From Pyrus communis (taxonomy: Eukaryota; Streptophyta; Magnoliopsida; Rosales; Rosaceae): a stretch of 64,000 bases of DNA. Below, in pieces: positions 22,703 through 33,155 of this stretch. Under the pieces are notes generated by a model, which was given only the letters and a program-made list of their open reading frames with translations, was not told where the DNA came from and did no database searches. Location: contig NC_084813.1 of NCBI RefSeq assembly GCF_963583255.1, positions 21,322,002 through 21,386,001 on the forward strand, written 5' to 3'. The first letter of the stretch is position 1. Each line of letters starts with the position of its first letter. A program made the translations under genes and the position numbers.

Positions 22703-22969
22703 ATGTGTGGAACAAGAGGAGCGTGGATAGTAGCGGCTAGCGTTGGAGCTGTTGAGGCTTTGAAAGATCAAGGTTTCGGCAGATGGAGTTACACCATGAG
22801 ATCTGTTCACCAGCATGCCAAGAGCAATGTGAGATCTTTCTTGCAAGCAAAGGAACTATCGCCTTCGTCTTCTGCTATGGTTTTGAACAAACTGAAATCC
22901 GAAAAGAAGAACCAAGCAGATGAGGATTCTCTAAGAAAAGTCATGTACCTGAGCTGCTGGGGACCTTAA
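22703..22969 (+). CDS. wound-induced protein family (DUF3774), 88 aa
   Basis: Complete single-exon member. Residues 6-22 read GAWIVAASVGAVEALKD, followed by the RW of the conserved core (GRWSYTMRS) and HQHAKSNVRSF. The C-terminus SLRKVMYLSCWGP is canonical but stops one residue short of the usual N. The middle (residues 48-68) is Ser/Lys-rich and low-complexity, as usual in the family. It has no signal peptide or membrane segment. The protein start MCGTRG differs from the MSSS starts of genes 3-5, so it is an older paralog. Function is inferred from the family: stress-induced, with reported roles in plant immunity, mechanism unresolved. Confidence 0.9.
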   Translation: MCGTRGAWIVAASVGAVEALKDQGFGRWSYTMRSVHQHAKSNVRSFLQAKELSPSSSAMVLNKLKSEKKNQADEDSLRKVMYLSCWGP

Positions 22970-24290
22970 TTATCTTCTTTTATAAAGCCAACAAGCCCAA
23001 TGAATAGTATTTTTTGGTGTCAATAGCTTCATAAAAAATAACGAATTGTGGTAAGGGTATTTTCGTTATTTTGACAATATTTTTTGTATAGTTTTTATTT
23101 TTATTTTTTTTATTAGTACCTCACTGTAGGCTAGTAATAATGTGATTCTATCAGTTGTTCATTAAATATTATTTTCTCTATTTTTAAATACGTTCAAAAT
23201 ATCTTGATAGACGTGTAATGTCGGTTATAAAAAAGGTCTTTCGCACACGTATAATAATGTGATTAAATTAGTTGTCAAATTATTGTTTTTTTTTTTTAAT
23301 AAACGATATTATCTACACTTAAGGGGTTGCTTCCAATATTTGACTTTCTTTTGTCAATTAACGCATATAAATTCATTTAAAACGTGTAAGTCGCGCGTAG
23401 CATGCCATGACGCACGTGCATGAAGGCTGGTTGACATAAATTGGAGCTCATGGTGAATTCATCAAGTCTTAAATTTGAGGATGTACCCACTTAGATTCAT
23501 TAGAAATAGAATTGAAGTTGGTACATGTGACAATCATATTGAAAATTGCCACATATCCATGTCACTGAATTAGTATTGTTTGTATATTTAATCTAAAAAT
23601 TCAACACATACAAGGTATGTGTAAAAATATGAATGACAAAGTCTCAGAGATGATGGACTAAATGATGTGTCACCAATAAGAAATAAGCATGTTAATCAAC
23701 ACTTAAGTAATGCTAGGTAAACCAAATTTATAAACTAAATGATGTGTCAACAATAAGAAATCAGCACGTTAATCAACACTTAAGTAATTTTCCAATTATC
23801 AACTTCCATATCATTTAGTTTATAAAATTTAATCTATACATTTAGTCTCCCTAGCATTACTCTTATTTTTAATATTGGTGAATTGTCACATGAACAATAA
23901 TTCACTTACTATAACAGTGTAGTGATATTTCTCTTCACTTGTAAGCAAGAGGTCTTAAGTTTGACGCTTGTGAATTACGACATTAATACTAAATTAGGCT
24001 AGCTCATTGTGTGGTTTAGGTATATCATTAAAAAAAACATATGGACAAAACAATTATGATGACGTGGAGCGCGTGTGACCGGTGGACTTCGCCCAAAATT
24101 GAGTTTCCATCATAAATTTAATTAGTAACATAGAGAGTTGGCCAATTTACTTGCAAGCTCTTGTAAGGACCCTCCACGTAATTTCCACTTTAAAAAATAG
24201 ATAAAAATGCAACTTATTTTGTGATACTAAAGAAGTTTTTTAACTAATAATTACATAATTAAAAATTAATTGGAGTTTGATAATGAGAAG
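22970..24290. other. spacer with internal duplication
   Basis: No gene is seen. An imperfect direct repeat of about 50 bp (AAATGATGTGTCAMCAATAAGAAAT, then AGCAYGTTAATCAACACTTAAGTAA) occurs at about 23652-23702 and 23733-23787. It may be part of an AT-rich MITE. Confidence 0.5.
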
Positions 24291-24380
24291 AAGATAAAAT
24301 GCGGTTAGTTCATCATCAAGAAGATAAAATGCGGTTAGTTCATCATCAAGAAGATAAAATGCGGTTAGTTCATCATCAAT
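24291..24380 (+). repeat. exact 30-bp tandem repeat, three units
   Basis: Three head-to-tail units of AAGATAAAATGCGGTTAGTT plus CATCATCAAG occupy 24291-24380. They are identical except for the last base of the third. The period is exactly 30 bp and no spacer is present. Confidence 0.95.
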
Positions 24381-24426
24381 CTTGAGCAGAGTTACAAAAT
24401 ACGAGTTAGGTTATGGTTAGATTAAG

Positions 24427-25360
24427 GTCGTGTTTATGCACACGTAATCGGAATGAAAATACGGAATCCGATTCCGATTACAGATAATTCTTGTGTTCAC
24501 TACGATTTGGAGGAATCAATAGCGTATGGGACCCACACGAAAAATGGAATTCAATTCCTGAAATTGGAGGTATTGGACTCCCTCCATGGGTGAGGTATTT
24601 GGATTTCTAGATGGTGAAGGAATCAGGAATGCATTTTTTTCTTCCTATTATGCCCTCATTCACATTATGCACAACTCCATGCATATGCCGAAGAAAAGAA
24701 ACTACAATTTTGAGCGAGAAAATTTAAATATTAAAGTGTGACATCCCACATCGCCTAGGGGAGTGATCCTTATATGTATATTCTCATCCCTACTTAGCAC
24801 GAGGCCTTTTGGGAGCTCACTGGCTTCGGGTTCCGTAGGAACTCCGAAGTTAAGCGAGAAGGGGGCTAGAGCACTCCCAGGATGGGTGACCCACTGGGAA
24901 GTTGCTCGTGAGTTCCCAAAAAACAAAACCGTGAGGGAATGGTAAGCTCAAAGCGGACAATATCGTGCTACGGTGGTGGAGCGGGCCCGGGAAATGATCC
25001 GCCCCGGGGCGGGATGTGACATAAAGTACACACTTAAATTTATTAAAAAAATAAACAAAAACATTTTAATGTGTTTATGAAATAAAAAAGCAATTTAATT
25101 TTTTTTCTTACTATTATATATTATATCAAATTTTATTAGAAAAAGTATATAAAATATTTGATTCGGGATAAGCGTATTTTAGTAATCATACTGGTTTATA
25201 TTCCGATTCTACTGAATTAGTAAACAGTTTTATGGAATTAGTGTCATTTCTATTCCGATTCTAGAACATTTAAGTAAACAACTTCAACAAGAATACGATT
25301 CTGACTCCTCCTCATTCCAATTCCTCCTATTTTCATTACGGTTACGTAAACGGATACGAG
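24427..25360. mobile_element. MITE-like element with inverted ends, hosting a Cassandra solo LTR
   Basis: The left end GTCGTGTTTATGCACACGTAA, with CGGAATGAAAAT after it, is mirrored at the right end. Read from the right that end is CTCGTATCCGTTTACGTAAC, then CGTAATGAAAAT. Both arms carry repeated GGAATCCGATTCCG-like words. The Cassandra LTR at 24737-25021 lies inside, so the host element is about 640 bp without it. No flanking duplication was found. Confidence 0.55.
24737..25021 (+). mobile_element. Cassandra-type TRIM solo LTR, target duplication TAAAG
   Basis: It starts TGTGACATCCCACATCG and ends GGGCGGGATGTGACA. Perfect TAAAG duplications lie at 24732-24736 and 25022-25026. The middle (about 24800-24910) carries the 5S rRNA-derived segment that defines Cassandra LTRs: AACTCCGAAGTTAAGCG, then CCCAGGATGGGTGACCCACT and GGGAAGTTGCTCGTG. 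It matches the LTRs at 62950-63587. The 5S-like part retains an A-box-like and a C-box-like segment for RNA polymerase III. Confidence 0.93.
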
Positions 25361-26380
25361 AAATTAAAAGATATCCAAATTGTTTTGGAGGAAATGACCT
25401 CAAAACATCTACAATTGGCATTACATGAGTGAAAATTTTGGTTTTTTTGTGTGTGTAAGAAATGCGTCTGCTATTCTTTGAAGCTTGACTTGAAGAAATT
25501 GTCCTTAAAATGTTGTCTTGTGCAAGTCACGTTTGTTAACCTAAATGGAATTTTGAGTGAAAATTGGATTCAGGTAACAACATTGTCAAAAGTTATTTTA
25601 GCCTAGATCGTCAAACGTAATCTAGTGGTAGAGGCACAAAAGTGAAAAAAATTCAGGTAGCAAAAAAAATAAAAATAAAAAAATAAAAAAAATAAAATAA
25701 AATTAAGGCGCCATATGCTTGCAAGTTTTTTTCAAAAGAAATTTGGAAGTAATGATCTGAAAATAATAGAATATATATAAGGCATCTCAAAATCCATAAT
25801 ATATATATATATATATATATCATATCTAGTAATACTACATAGACCAATTATTTTAATCATATGTGTGTGTATAATATATATATATATATATATATATCAT
25901 ATATCATATCGAGTAATATTACAGAGATCAATTATTTTAATCAAGTTTTATAAATTATTTATGACGTGGTTATCTATGATCGAATTATTACTTAAATGTT
26001 GATTAACGTGCATATTTTATATTGTTAACACATCACATGGTTCGTATTAGAATATTAATATACAGCATTACTCATATCATATATTTATCTGGTCTATTTT
26101 CTCTCCCTAGCTTCTCTATATTTTATTCTGTATGAGTTTGTTTTGTAATTTTATTTTTTCTCAGTAATAAAAAACAAAAATTTGAGTTACTTGGTAATCA
26201 GTAGAATAGCTTGTCTTGATCTACGACATACGTATGTAATTTTTCCCCCAAAAATCATACATAGGATAAGTTAGACACGTATGATTTAATAATCGGTGGA
26301 GGATTTCTTTAAGATTTGTATCATCTTTAAAAAAAGAAGATTAGCGTGTCAAACAATGTGACAATTTCCACTCATACAAT
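25361..26380. other. AT-rich spacer before WIP-type gene 3
   Basis: It contains A-rich sequence (25660-25705) and two TA-dinucleotide tracts (about 25797-25820 and 25874-25898) embedded in related flanks (AGTAATAYTACAKAGA, then CAATTATTTTAATCA). These suggest an internal duplication. No gene is seen. Confidence 0.5.
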
Positions 26381-26592
26381 CCCTCCCATACTTGAGGCTT
26401 AAATGGTTTTTACAAGCAAACCGTATGCTCATTTGTAATCCAGTGGGCAGTGTGTGTCATTTCTTCCACCCAGCCGAATTTTGTCTCCATCAATGATTGT
26501 GACAAAGGAAAACAAATACCATCGGCTCTACACTCTCTAAACGCCCCTAGTTTTGGTGACAAGGCCCACCGTTTGTAATCCCCCTATATAAA
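26381..26592 (+). promoter_or_regulatory. promoter of WIP-type gene 3: conserved block plus TATA box
   Basis: The conserved block at 26381-26435 runs from CCTCCCATACTTGAGGCTT to AAACCGTATGC (26418-26428) and CTCATTTG. It is shared with genes 4, 5 and 6. TATATAAA lies at 26585-26592, 91 bp before the ATG. AAACCGTATGC is 265 bp before the ATG. Confidence 0.65.
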
Positions 26593-26682
26593 GAGCACTT
26601 GGTGCTTATCTTCTTCATCAAACGCTTAAAACATTCACAATCACTACTACAGGAGTTCAGAAGATCAAAGAGAAAAGAAATC

Positions 26683-26955
26683 ATGAGTTCATCAAGTGCG
26701 AGCAAGGCTATAGTGGCAGCAAGTGTTGGAGTTGTAGAGGCACTCAAGGACCAAGGGATTTGCAGATGGAACTCTGCTTTGAGATACGCAGGCCAGCAAG
26801 CCAAGAGCCAAGTGAGATCATTTTCTCAGGCCAACAACAAACTCTCTTCTCCTTCTGCTTCAGCTCTGAGTAAAGTGAGAGATGAGAAGCTCAAGAAATC
26901 AGAGGAGTCTTTGAGGACGGTCATGTTTTTGAGCTGCTGGGGTCCCAACAACTAA
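26683..26955 (+). CDS. wound-induced protein family (DUF3774), 90 aa, triplet copy A
   Basis: Starts MSSSSASKAIVAASVGVVEA, continues through LKDQGICRWNSALRYAGQQ and ends LRTVMFLSCWGPNN. It has a single exon. It is almost identical to the genes at 28619 and 31189; differences include NNK for NSK in the middle and F for Y in VMFLSC. An upstream ATG at 26599 is rejected because it overlaps the expected transcript start. The 3' UTR (26956-27150) is shared almost base for base with the copy at 28619, as is the antisense LINE fragment that follows. The copies therefore arose by segmental tandem duplication. No signal peptide is present. Confidence 0.92.
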   Translation: MSSSSASKAIVAASVGVVEALKDQGICRWNSALRYAGQQAKSQVRSFSQANNKLSSPSASALSKVRDEKLKKSEESLRTVMFLSCWGPNN

Positions 26956-27151
26956 TTGAATGATTCATTCACAAAAACAAGAGCAAAGATTAGGGTTGTA
27001 AATTACGGCAACTAATGATGTTTGCTTGGGGCTAATTGATGTAAATTTTGTTTCGTTGTAACAATTACCATATAGAACAGAAATTGTTGCTGAGAATTTC
27101 TACCTTGATCTCTTTTATTTTTTCATCCTTAGCCAGTAGTTTTTTATTTTT

Positions 27152-27960
27152 TTGAAGAAGTTCTCGATAGATTCATTTCATTTCAAAAACAGAGTTACAA
27201 GGCCCTACATCAATTACAAAACAGGTTCGTCAAACAGTAAAATTGAGATGAGGTCCGGAGGTTTCTCAAACCCGTTACATGACGAACTTGAAGTAAAGGC
27301 AAACTGTGAAAGGCCATGAGCAATACCATTGGCTTGGCGACGAACATGGTAGCATAAGCTCTAGTGGTTGAAGACAGGATCGCACGCGAGTCTTCAATTA
27401 AGAGTCCAATGTCGGACAAATAATTGGAAGAATTATGTGGAAGCGTCACAATCTGGAATGAATCCCTCTCGAGGATACTGTTTTGAAAACCCCCTAGCTT
27501 TAAGGAAATGGGCAGGAGGGCGGGACCACCTATGAGGGACTTGGGGGCGAGTAGCGAGTCTCAGGGGGAAGCGGGGAAAGCAACTCTCTGGAACTCTTGC
27601 CACCAAGAGAGACCCCGAGCAGCGATGATGTCAGGAGAGTCCATACAGTCATTCCAGAGACGGTTATTTCGTGCACCCCAGATTGCCCAAAGCACCATTA
27701 AACCAAGGGCAAAGTTTGATGGATTAAGGTAAGAAGTCCATTTCAGAATCCAATCCAACATCGAGAGGACATAAGGCGGAGAAGGAGGGATACCAATCGG
27801 AATAGCAAGCCAGACACACTTAGCAAGGGCACAATCGCGGATAAGCTGAATTGTAGACTCACCCAGGATTCCGCAGAGGACACACTTAGTGATGGAGTTT
27901 TGAGCTCCTATTGTCCCACATCGGGAACAACAATTTGTCAAAGGCCTTTATATAGGTCAA
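27152..27960 (-). mobile_element. LINE 3' fragment (zf-RVT and RNase H-like parts), copy A
   Basis: The minus strand encodes a zf-RVT-like stretch (CSRCGTIGAQNSITKCVLCG, then ESTIQLIRDCALAKCVW), then LGLMVLWAIWGARNNRLWND. A further frame has RNase H-like remains (SNYLSDIGLLIEDSRAILSS). Such C-terminal parts are typical of plant non-LTR elements. The frames are broken and no reverse transcriptase core is present, so it is a dead 5'-truncated piece. It has about 80 bp more than copy B in the middle. Confidence 0.75.
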
Positions 27961-27994
27961 GTTCTTTATATTTAAAATTAGGTGTTGGATTATT

Positions 27995-28339
27995 TGGAAT
28001 AAGTTTGTTTTCGTAGTAATTTTGTAATAGCAATTTTCTTAGATATTTATTTATAGGAAGGGTGATGCTATCCATACATCAAATTTTACTTCTTATACAC
28101 TTTCTTAATTTTCGGCCGTTGAATTTAATGAACAAAAACTAATAAAAATGGGTAGAAGTTAAAAATGGATGTATGTATAACACTATTTAGAAAAATGAAA
28201 TCTAAAATCTTTGAAATCTGAGTTAATTAATTTTTATCCCAAAAAAATATTGGATAAAGTTGTTTAGCTGAATAGATTATATTGTCTTGGAAACAATTTG
28301 ACAATTTCCCACTAGAACAAACAAAAGCAAGTGGTGTTT
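27995..28339. other. start of duplication unit B, with MITE-like element
   Basis: From about 27995 (ATAAGTTTGTTTTCGTAGTA) the sequence parallels 30553 onward, marking the upstream side of units B and C. Within it, 28060-28187 (GGGTGATGCTATCCATACAT to ATGTATGTATAACACT) is a MITE-like repeat with imperfect inverted ends, also present at 30619-30766. Confidence 0.6.
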
Positions 28340-28525
28340 CCTCCCATACCTGAGGCTAAGGTGGGTTTTATAAGGAAAACCGTGTGCTCATTTGTATAGT
28401 TAGTGGCAATGGCCAATGAGTGTGACAGAAAGAGAAGAAAAGAAATATATACCATTGGCTTTACACTCTCTAAACCGCCTCTAGTTATTGGTGGAAGGGC
28501 CCACCCTTTCTAATTCCTATATAAA
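28340..28525 (+). promoter_or_regulatory. promoter of WIP-type gene 4: conserved block plus TATA box
   Basis: The conserved block occupies 28340-28395, with AAACCGTGTGC at 28377-28387 (242 bp before the ATG). TATATAAA lies at 28518-28525. Confidence 0.65.
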
Positions 28526-28618
28526 GAGCACTTCACGCTCATATCCTTCATCAAACACTAAGACATTCACAATCACTGCCAAAAGAATTCAGAATATCCA
28601 AAGGAAAGAGAAGAAATC

Positions 28619-28888
28619 ATGAGTTCAAGTGCAAGCAAGGCTATCGTGGCAGCAAGTGTTGGAGTTGTGGAGGCACTCAAGGACCAAGGGATTTGCAGAT
28701 GGAACTCTGCTTTGAGATATGCAGGCCAACAAGCCAAGAGCCAAGTGAGGTCCTTTTCTCAGGCCAACAGCAAGCTCTCTTCTCCTTCTTCTTCAGCTCT
28801 GAGTAAAGTGAGAGATGAGAAGCTCAAGAAATCAGAGGAGTCTTTGAGGACAGTCATGTTTTTGAGCTGCTGGGGTCCCAACAACTAA
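28619..28888 (+). CDS. wound-induced protein family (DUF3774), 89 aa, triplet copy B
   Basis: Single-exon frame with the same core as copy A. It has one Ser fewer at the start (MSSSAS) and SSSS for SASA in the low-complexity middle. It ends VMFLSCWGPNN, sharing the unusual Phe with copy A. Codons are nearly identical between A and B, pointing to recent duplication or gene conversion. It is followed by LINE fragment B. Confidence 0.92.
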   Translation: MSSSASKAIVAASVGVVEALKDQGICRWNSALRYAGQQAKSQVRSFSQANSKLSSPSSSALSKVRDEKLKKSEESLRTVMFLSCWGPNN

Positions 28889-29089
28889 TTCAATGATTCA
28901 TTCACAAAAACAAGAGCAAAGATTAGGGTTGTAAATTACGGCTAATTATGATGATTACTTGGGGCTAATTGATGTAAGTTTTGTTTCGTTGTAACAATTA
29001 CCATATAGAACAGAAATTGTTGCTGAGAATTTCGCCCTTGATCTCTTTTCTTTTTTCATCTTTAGCCAGTATTTTTTTATTTTTTTTTT

Positions 29090-29670
29090 TAACATCAATT
29101 ACAAAACAGCTTCGTCAAACAGTAAATTTGAGATGAGGTCCGGAGGTTTTTGAAACCAGTTACATGATGAACTTGAAGTAAAGGCAAACCATACAAAGTG
29201 ATGAGCAATACCATGGTAGCATAAGCTCCAGTGGTTGAAGACAGGATCACACGCGAGTCTTCAATTAAGAGTCCAATGTCGGACAAATAATTGGAAGAAT
29301 TATGTAGAAGCGTCACAATCTGGGGTGAATCACTCTCGAGAAAAATGTTTTGAAACCCCCCAGAAATGGGCAGGAGCAACTCTCTGGAACTCCTGCCACC
29401 AAGAGAGACCCTGAGCAGCGATTATGTAAGGAGAGTCCGTACAGTCATTCCAGAGACGGTTATTTCGTGCACCCCAGATCGCCCAAAGCACCATTAAACC
29501 AAGAGCAAAGTTCGATGGATTAAGGTGAGAAGTCCAACTCTGAATCCAATCCAACATCGAGAGGACATAAGGCGGAGAAGGAGGGATACCAATCGGAGTA
29601 GCAAGCCAGACACACTTAGCAAAGGCACAATCGCGCATAGGGTGAATTGTAGACTCATCCTGGATAAAAT
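29090..29670 (-). mobile_element. LINE 3' fragment, copy B
   Basis: Same sequence as the fragment at 27152-27960, with a shorter 3' end, an internal deletion of about 80 bp near 29360, and loss of the zf-RVT end. It encodes ALGLMVLWAIWGARNNRLWN and SNYLSDIGLLIEDSRVILSS in broken frames. Its position relative to the WIP-type gene is the same as in unit A. Confidence 0.75.
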
Positions 29671-30552
29671 TTGCCAGTAATTAAAAAAAATTATTAAAAT
29701 TTATAGGCCTGTGCAAGCATATACGCTATATACGGGCGACGAGGAGAGAATGCAAGAACTCTGGAAATCATTGACATTGTGTAAAATTTCCCACCAAAGT
29801 TGGTACCATCGACATGGAGCGACAGAAATGCATACAGTATACTCTCTCTTTTCCATTGAAATTTATGAACATAGTTAGGTAATTTCTTTTTGGACACGTA
29901 ATTTGGAGCCTGTTTAGGTAGTTAAGAATATTCAACCCTACTCTGATAGTTAAAATTGTTTAAGACTAATTGAGCAGTCAAGTATTTAAGTATGAAGCTT
30001 GTAAGTGACTGGACTGACTGGACATGCTTGAGAGTAATTTAAGAAAGGCTAGAATTATTTCAGGGTAAAATCACTTGAAAATCAAGAAGTGAAAGCAGGT
30101 ATCATCAGAAAGTGAATAATAACATTTATTCCTCAACAAGAAGCCTTGCGCAAGAAAAACCACATGAGAATTTTCTCGATCAGGAATGAGAGGCCACTCA
30201 TGCAATAAGAAATACTGCAATTGCAAACTCATAAAAAAGACTACCACCCGGAGAGTCCAAATACAGCCGGAGAAATACTATAAAGGCATCACGAGGAAAA
30301 GACTACACCACTCTTTGATGATCTCGTAATCATTGACAAAGAAGTATGAGGTCATTTTAAGTCTAACACGTGGGCCACATTAATTAGCTAACATGTGGGC
30401 ACGTAGGCCCGTGACTCAACAAGTGGATAGCTTGCTTTGATTTCATATTAGAATGTGACTATCCATCCGAACACAACTCACAATGAGTGAGAGATTCCAA
30501 AACCATTTAAACTATCAGATAAGACTTATTTTACTTGATGTAAGATCTATAC
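29671..30552. other. spacer between units B and C
   Basis: No gene is recognised. Copy C is not preceded by a LINE fragment. Confidence 0.45.
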
Positions 30553-30618
30553 TCTCAATAAGTTTGTTTTTGTAGTAATTTTTTAGTAGCAATTTTCTTA
30601 GATATTTATTTATAGGAA

Positions 30619-30766
30619 GGGTGATGCTATCCACACACCAAATTTTATCTCTCATTCATCCTCTTAATTTCTGGCCGTTGGATTGAATGAATGAAGAAGA
30701 TCAATGAACAAAAACAAATAAGAATGGGTAGGAGGTAAAAATGAATGTATAGATAGCACTATTTAG
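30619..30766. mobile_element. MITE-like element upstream of WIP-type gene 5
   Basis: It parallels 28060-28187, with the start GGGTGATGCTATCCACACAC and an imperfect inverted end at ATGTATAGATAGCACT. Its ends resemble those of the well-defined 148-bp element at 60985-61132 (GGGGTGTGCTATCCACACA). Confidence 0.5.
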
Positions 30767-30916
30767 AAAAATGAAATCTAAAATCTTTGAAATCTGCGTC
30801 AATTAATTTTTATCCCAAAAAAAAAAAGGGATTTAGTTGTTTAGCTGAATATATTATCTTGTCTTGGAAACAGTTTGACAATTTCCCACTAAAACAAACA
30901 AAAGCAAGTGGTGTTT

Positions 30917-31095
30917 CCTCCCATACCTGAGGCTAAGGTGGATTTTATATGGAAAACCGTGTGCTCATTTGTATAGTTAGTGGCAATGACTGTGACAGAA
31001 AGAGAAGAAAAGAAATATATACCTTTGGCTTTACGCTCTCTAAACCGCCTCTAGTTATTGGTGGAAAGGCCCACCCTTTCTAATACCTATATAAA
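30917..31095 (+). promoter_or_regulatory. promoter of WIP-type gene 5: conserved block plus TATA box
   Basis: The conserved block occupies 30917-30970, with AAACCGTGTGC at 30954-30964 (235 bp before the ATG). TATATAAA lies at 31088-31095. Confidence 0.65.
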
Positions 31096-31188
31096 AAGCA
31101 CTTCATGCTCATCTCCTTCATCAAACACTTAAACATTCACAATCACTACCAAAAGAATTCAGAATACCCAAAGGAGCGAAAAGAAATC

Positions 31189-31461
31189 ATGAGTTCATCA
31201 AGTGCAAGCAGGGCTATAGTGGCAGCAAGTGTTGGAGTTGTGGAGGCACTCAAGGACCAAGGGATTTGCAGATGGAACTCTGCTTTGAGATATGCTGGCC
31301 AACAAGCCAAGAGCCAAGTGAGGTCATTTTCTCAGGCCAACAGCAAGCTCTCTTCTCCTTCTGCTTCAGTTCTGAGTAAAGTGAGAGATGAGAAGATGAA
31401 GAAATCAGAGGAGTCTTTGAGGACAGTCATGTACCTCAGCTGCTGGGGTCCCAACAACTAA
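31189..31461 (+). CDS. wound-induced protein family (DUF3774), 90 aa, triplet copy C
   Basis: Single exon, starting MSSSSASRAIVAASVGVVEA and ending VMYLSCWGPNN with the canonical Tyr. It differs from copies A and B by R8, KMKK for KLKK and V for A in the Ser-rich middle. Its 3' flank matches A and B for only a few dozen bases after the stop, and there is no LINE fragment downstream. Copy C therefore separated before the LINE-bearing A/B duplication, or lost that end. An upstream in-frame ATG at 31105 lies 10 bp after the TATA box and is unlikely to be used. Confidence 0.92.
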   Translation: MSSSSASRAIVAASVGVVEALKDQGICRWNSALRYAGQQAKSQVRSFSQANSKLSSPSASVLSKVRDEKMKKSEESLRTVMYLSCWGPNN

Positions 31462-32536
31462 CCCAATTATTCATTCACAGAAACAAGAGCAAATTAAGAT
31501 TGCATGTTTTTGTGTAAGCGCTTGCTGATGGAACACCCCATGAAGGGGTCCTTGAGTTATTAGCAAAGGCTATCGTTTGGGATCGTAAGTAACAGGCAAT
31601 TGATGTCTGCTAGGTCCTGGCAAATTGATGTAAATTTTGTTATGTTATGACAATTGCCATGTAAATTAAACATATAAATCTGAGAATTGCTGATCACTAT
31701 TGAGTTGAATTTTTTTATTTTCACAACGGTACATTTGAAGAAGGGCTCTTATGGAATTTGAAGTTCAAATATTGTCCCCACAAAAAATGGTGCTATGATG
31801 GATTGACAAAAGCGCCTGTTATACTCTCACTTTCCTCGAAATGTCGCTGAACGTAGTTAGGTGATTTTCAAATTTGAGACAAAATTGTATGCATCTCGTT
31901 TTCTCCGGTGTGGCTGCCTCCGTGGTCGCTGGCAAGACGTTCAACCATACCAGAAGAGTGATTAACTGATTCAAAGAATTAGCAACCTCCAACCATACCA
32001 AAAGAAAAGGGAGCAAAAACTTTCCATTAGATAAAAAGAACAGAATTAGAAACATAGTCTGAACTAGGACAGAAGATTAGCCACGATTGTAGGGGTTCAA
32101 GATCCCTTTCAAACCGCCCAAACTGATTGATCCAATCTGGTTCGATCCGATTTTAATGGTTTTGGATCCCTAAATTTCAAACCAACACGATTGAATCAGA
32201 TTGGATGACTTCACTAGTGAGAATCCAGTCCAATCCAATTTAGTCTGTTTCATGGTGTTATCCCTTTATGGCATTTAGTATGAGACTCAAACCTAAATAT
32301 TTTCTTATAACCATTCTTCTAATTTAGGAAAATTGTTGGAAGGAAGAATCTCACATCGAAAAAGAATAGACCATGTGCCTATGAAAAATTGAGCTAGCCC
32401 CCATATTATTAATTAGTTTTATGATAAAAATCCCAACTTCTTTTAAAAATGACATCTCTAATTCTTATTAAAAATAAAAAAATAAAAAATAACGGAGCCC
32501 CTGTTTTAGCTCCATAAATTAAAACAAGTGGTATCT
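31462..32536. other. spacer between WIP-type genes 5 and 6
   Basis: It contains repetitive low-complexity text near 32095-32260 (AATCCAATC/GGTTCGATCC words) like the ends of some hAT-type non-autonomous elements. No gene is seen. Confidence 0.4.
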
Positions 32537-32750
32537 CCTCCCATACTTGAGGCTTAAATGGATTTTTTCAAAGGAAAACCGTGTGCTTTTGCTTGGTCCT
32601 ACCCAACAAGTTTGTCTCCTCTGTCAATGAGTGAGTGTGACCAGCTAAGTATACCATTGGCTTTATTCCCATGGTTTTTCCCACATTATATGGGCTTCCA
32701 CTTTCCTCCTACATTCATGAACTTAGTTGAAGTGTCGCTCCATATAAAAG
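32537..32750 (+). promoter_or_regulatory. promoter of WIP-type gene 6: conserved block plus TATA box
   Basis: The conserved block occupies 32537-32590, with AAACCGTGTGC at 32576-32586 (298 bp before the ATG). TATAAAAG lies at 32743-32750. The rest of this promoter is unlike those of genes 3-5, so the block has been kept beyond the recent duplication. Confidence 0.65.
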
Positions 32751-32873
32751 CAACACCCACTCACCATTTTCTTCATCAAATCAAAATTCAAACACACCAA
32801 ACAATCATCAGTTTTCTTCACTTGCAACTTTCCATCAAGAGTTCTTTGTTAAAAATATATACAGATAGAAAAT

Positions 32874-33155
32874 ATGACTATTTCATCAGCAGCAGCAAGG
32901 AGAGGTTGGGTAGTGGCAGCAAGTGTTGGAGTTGTGGAGGCCTTGAAAGACCAGGGGATCTGCAGGTGGAATTATACTATAAGATTACTGCAGCAGCATG
33001 CCAAGAACCAACTTGGGTCGTTTTCTCAGGCCAACAAGTTCTCTTCCTCATCTTCTGCTTTGATCTCAATTCAAGTTAGACAAGATGAGAAGATAAAGCA
33101 GTCTGAGGAGTCTCTCAGGAAAGTCATGTACCTCAGCTGCTGGGGTCCCAATTGA
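32874..33155 (+). CDS. wound-induced protein family (DUF3774), 93 aa
   Basis: Single exon. The N-terminal core is GWVVAASVGVVEALKDQGIC and RWNYTIRLLQQHAKNQLGSF. The middle is Ser-rich (KFSSSSSALIS) and the end is SLRKVMYLSCWGPN. It is clearly diverged from the triplet, yet keeps both conserved blocks and every core residue. A longer overlapping frame starting at 32558 lies in another frame across the promoter and is not coding. Confidence 0.92.
   Translation: MTISSAAARRGWVVAASVGVVEALKDQGICRWNYTIRLLQQHAKNQLGSFSQANKFSSSSSALISIQVRQDEKIKQSEESLRKVMYLSCWGPN

Noticed and set aside
24291..24380. CRISPR-like array
   Set aside because: The repeats are contiguous without spacers and the DNA is plant nuclear.
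32558..33079. 173-codon ORF
   Set aside because: It runs through the WIP promoter and overlaps the true frame of the 32874 gene in another frame.
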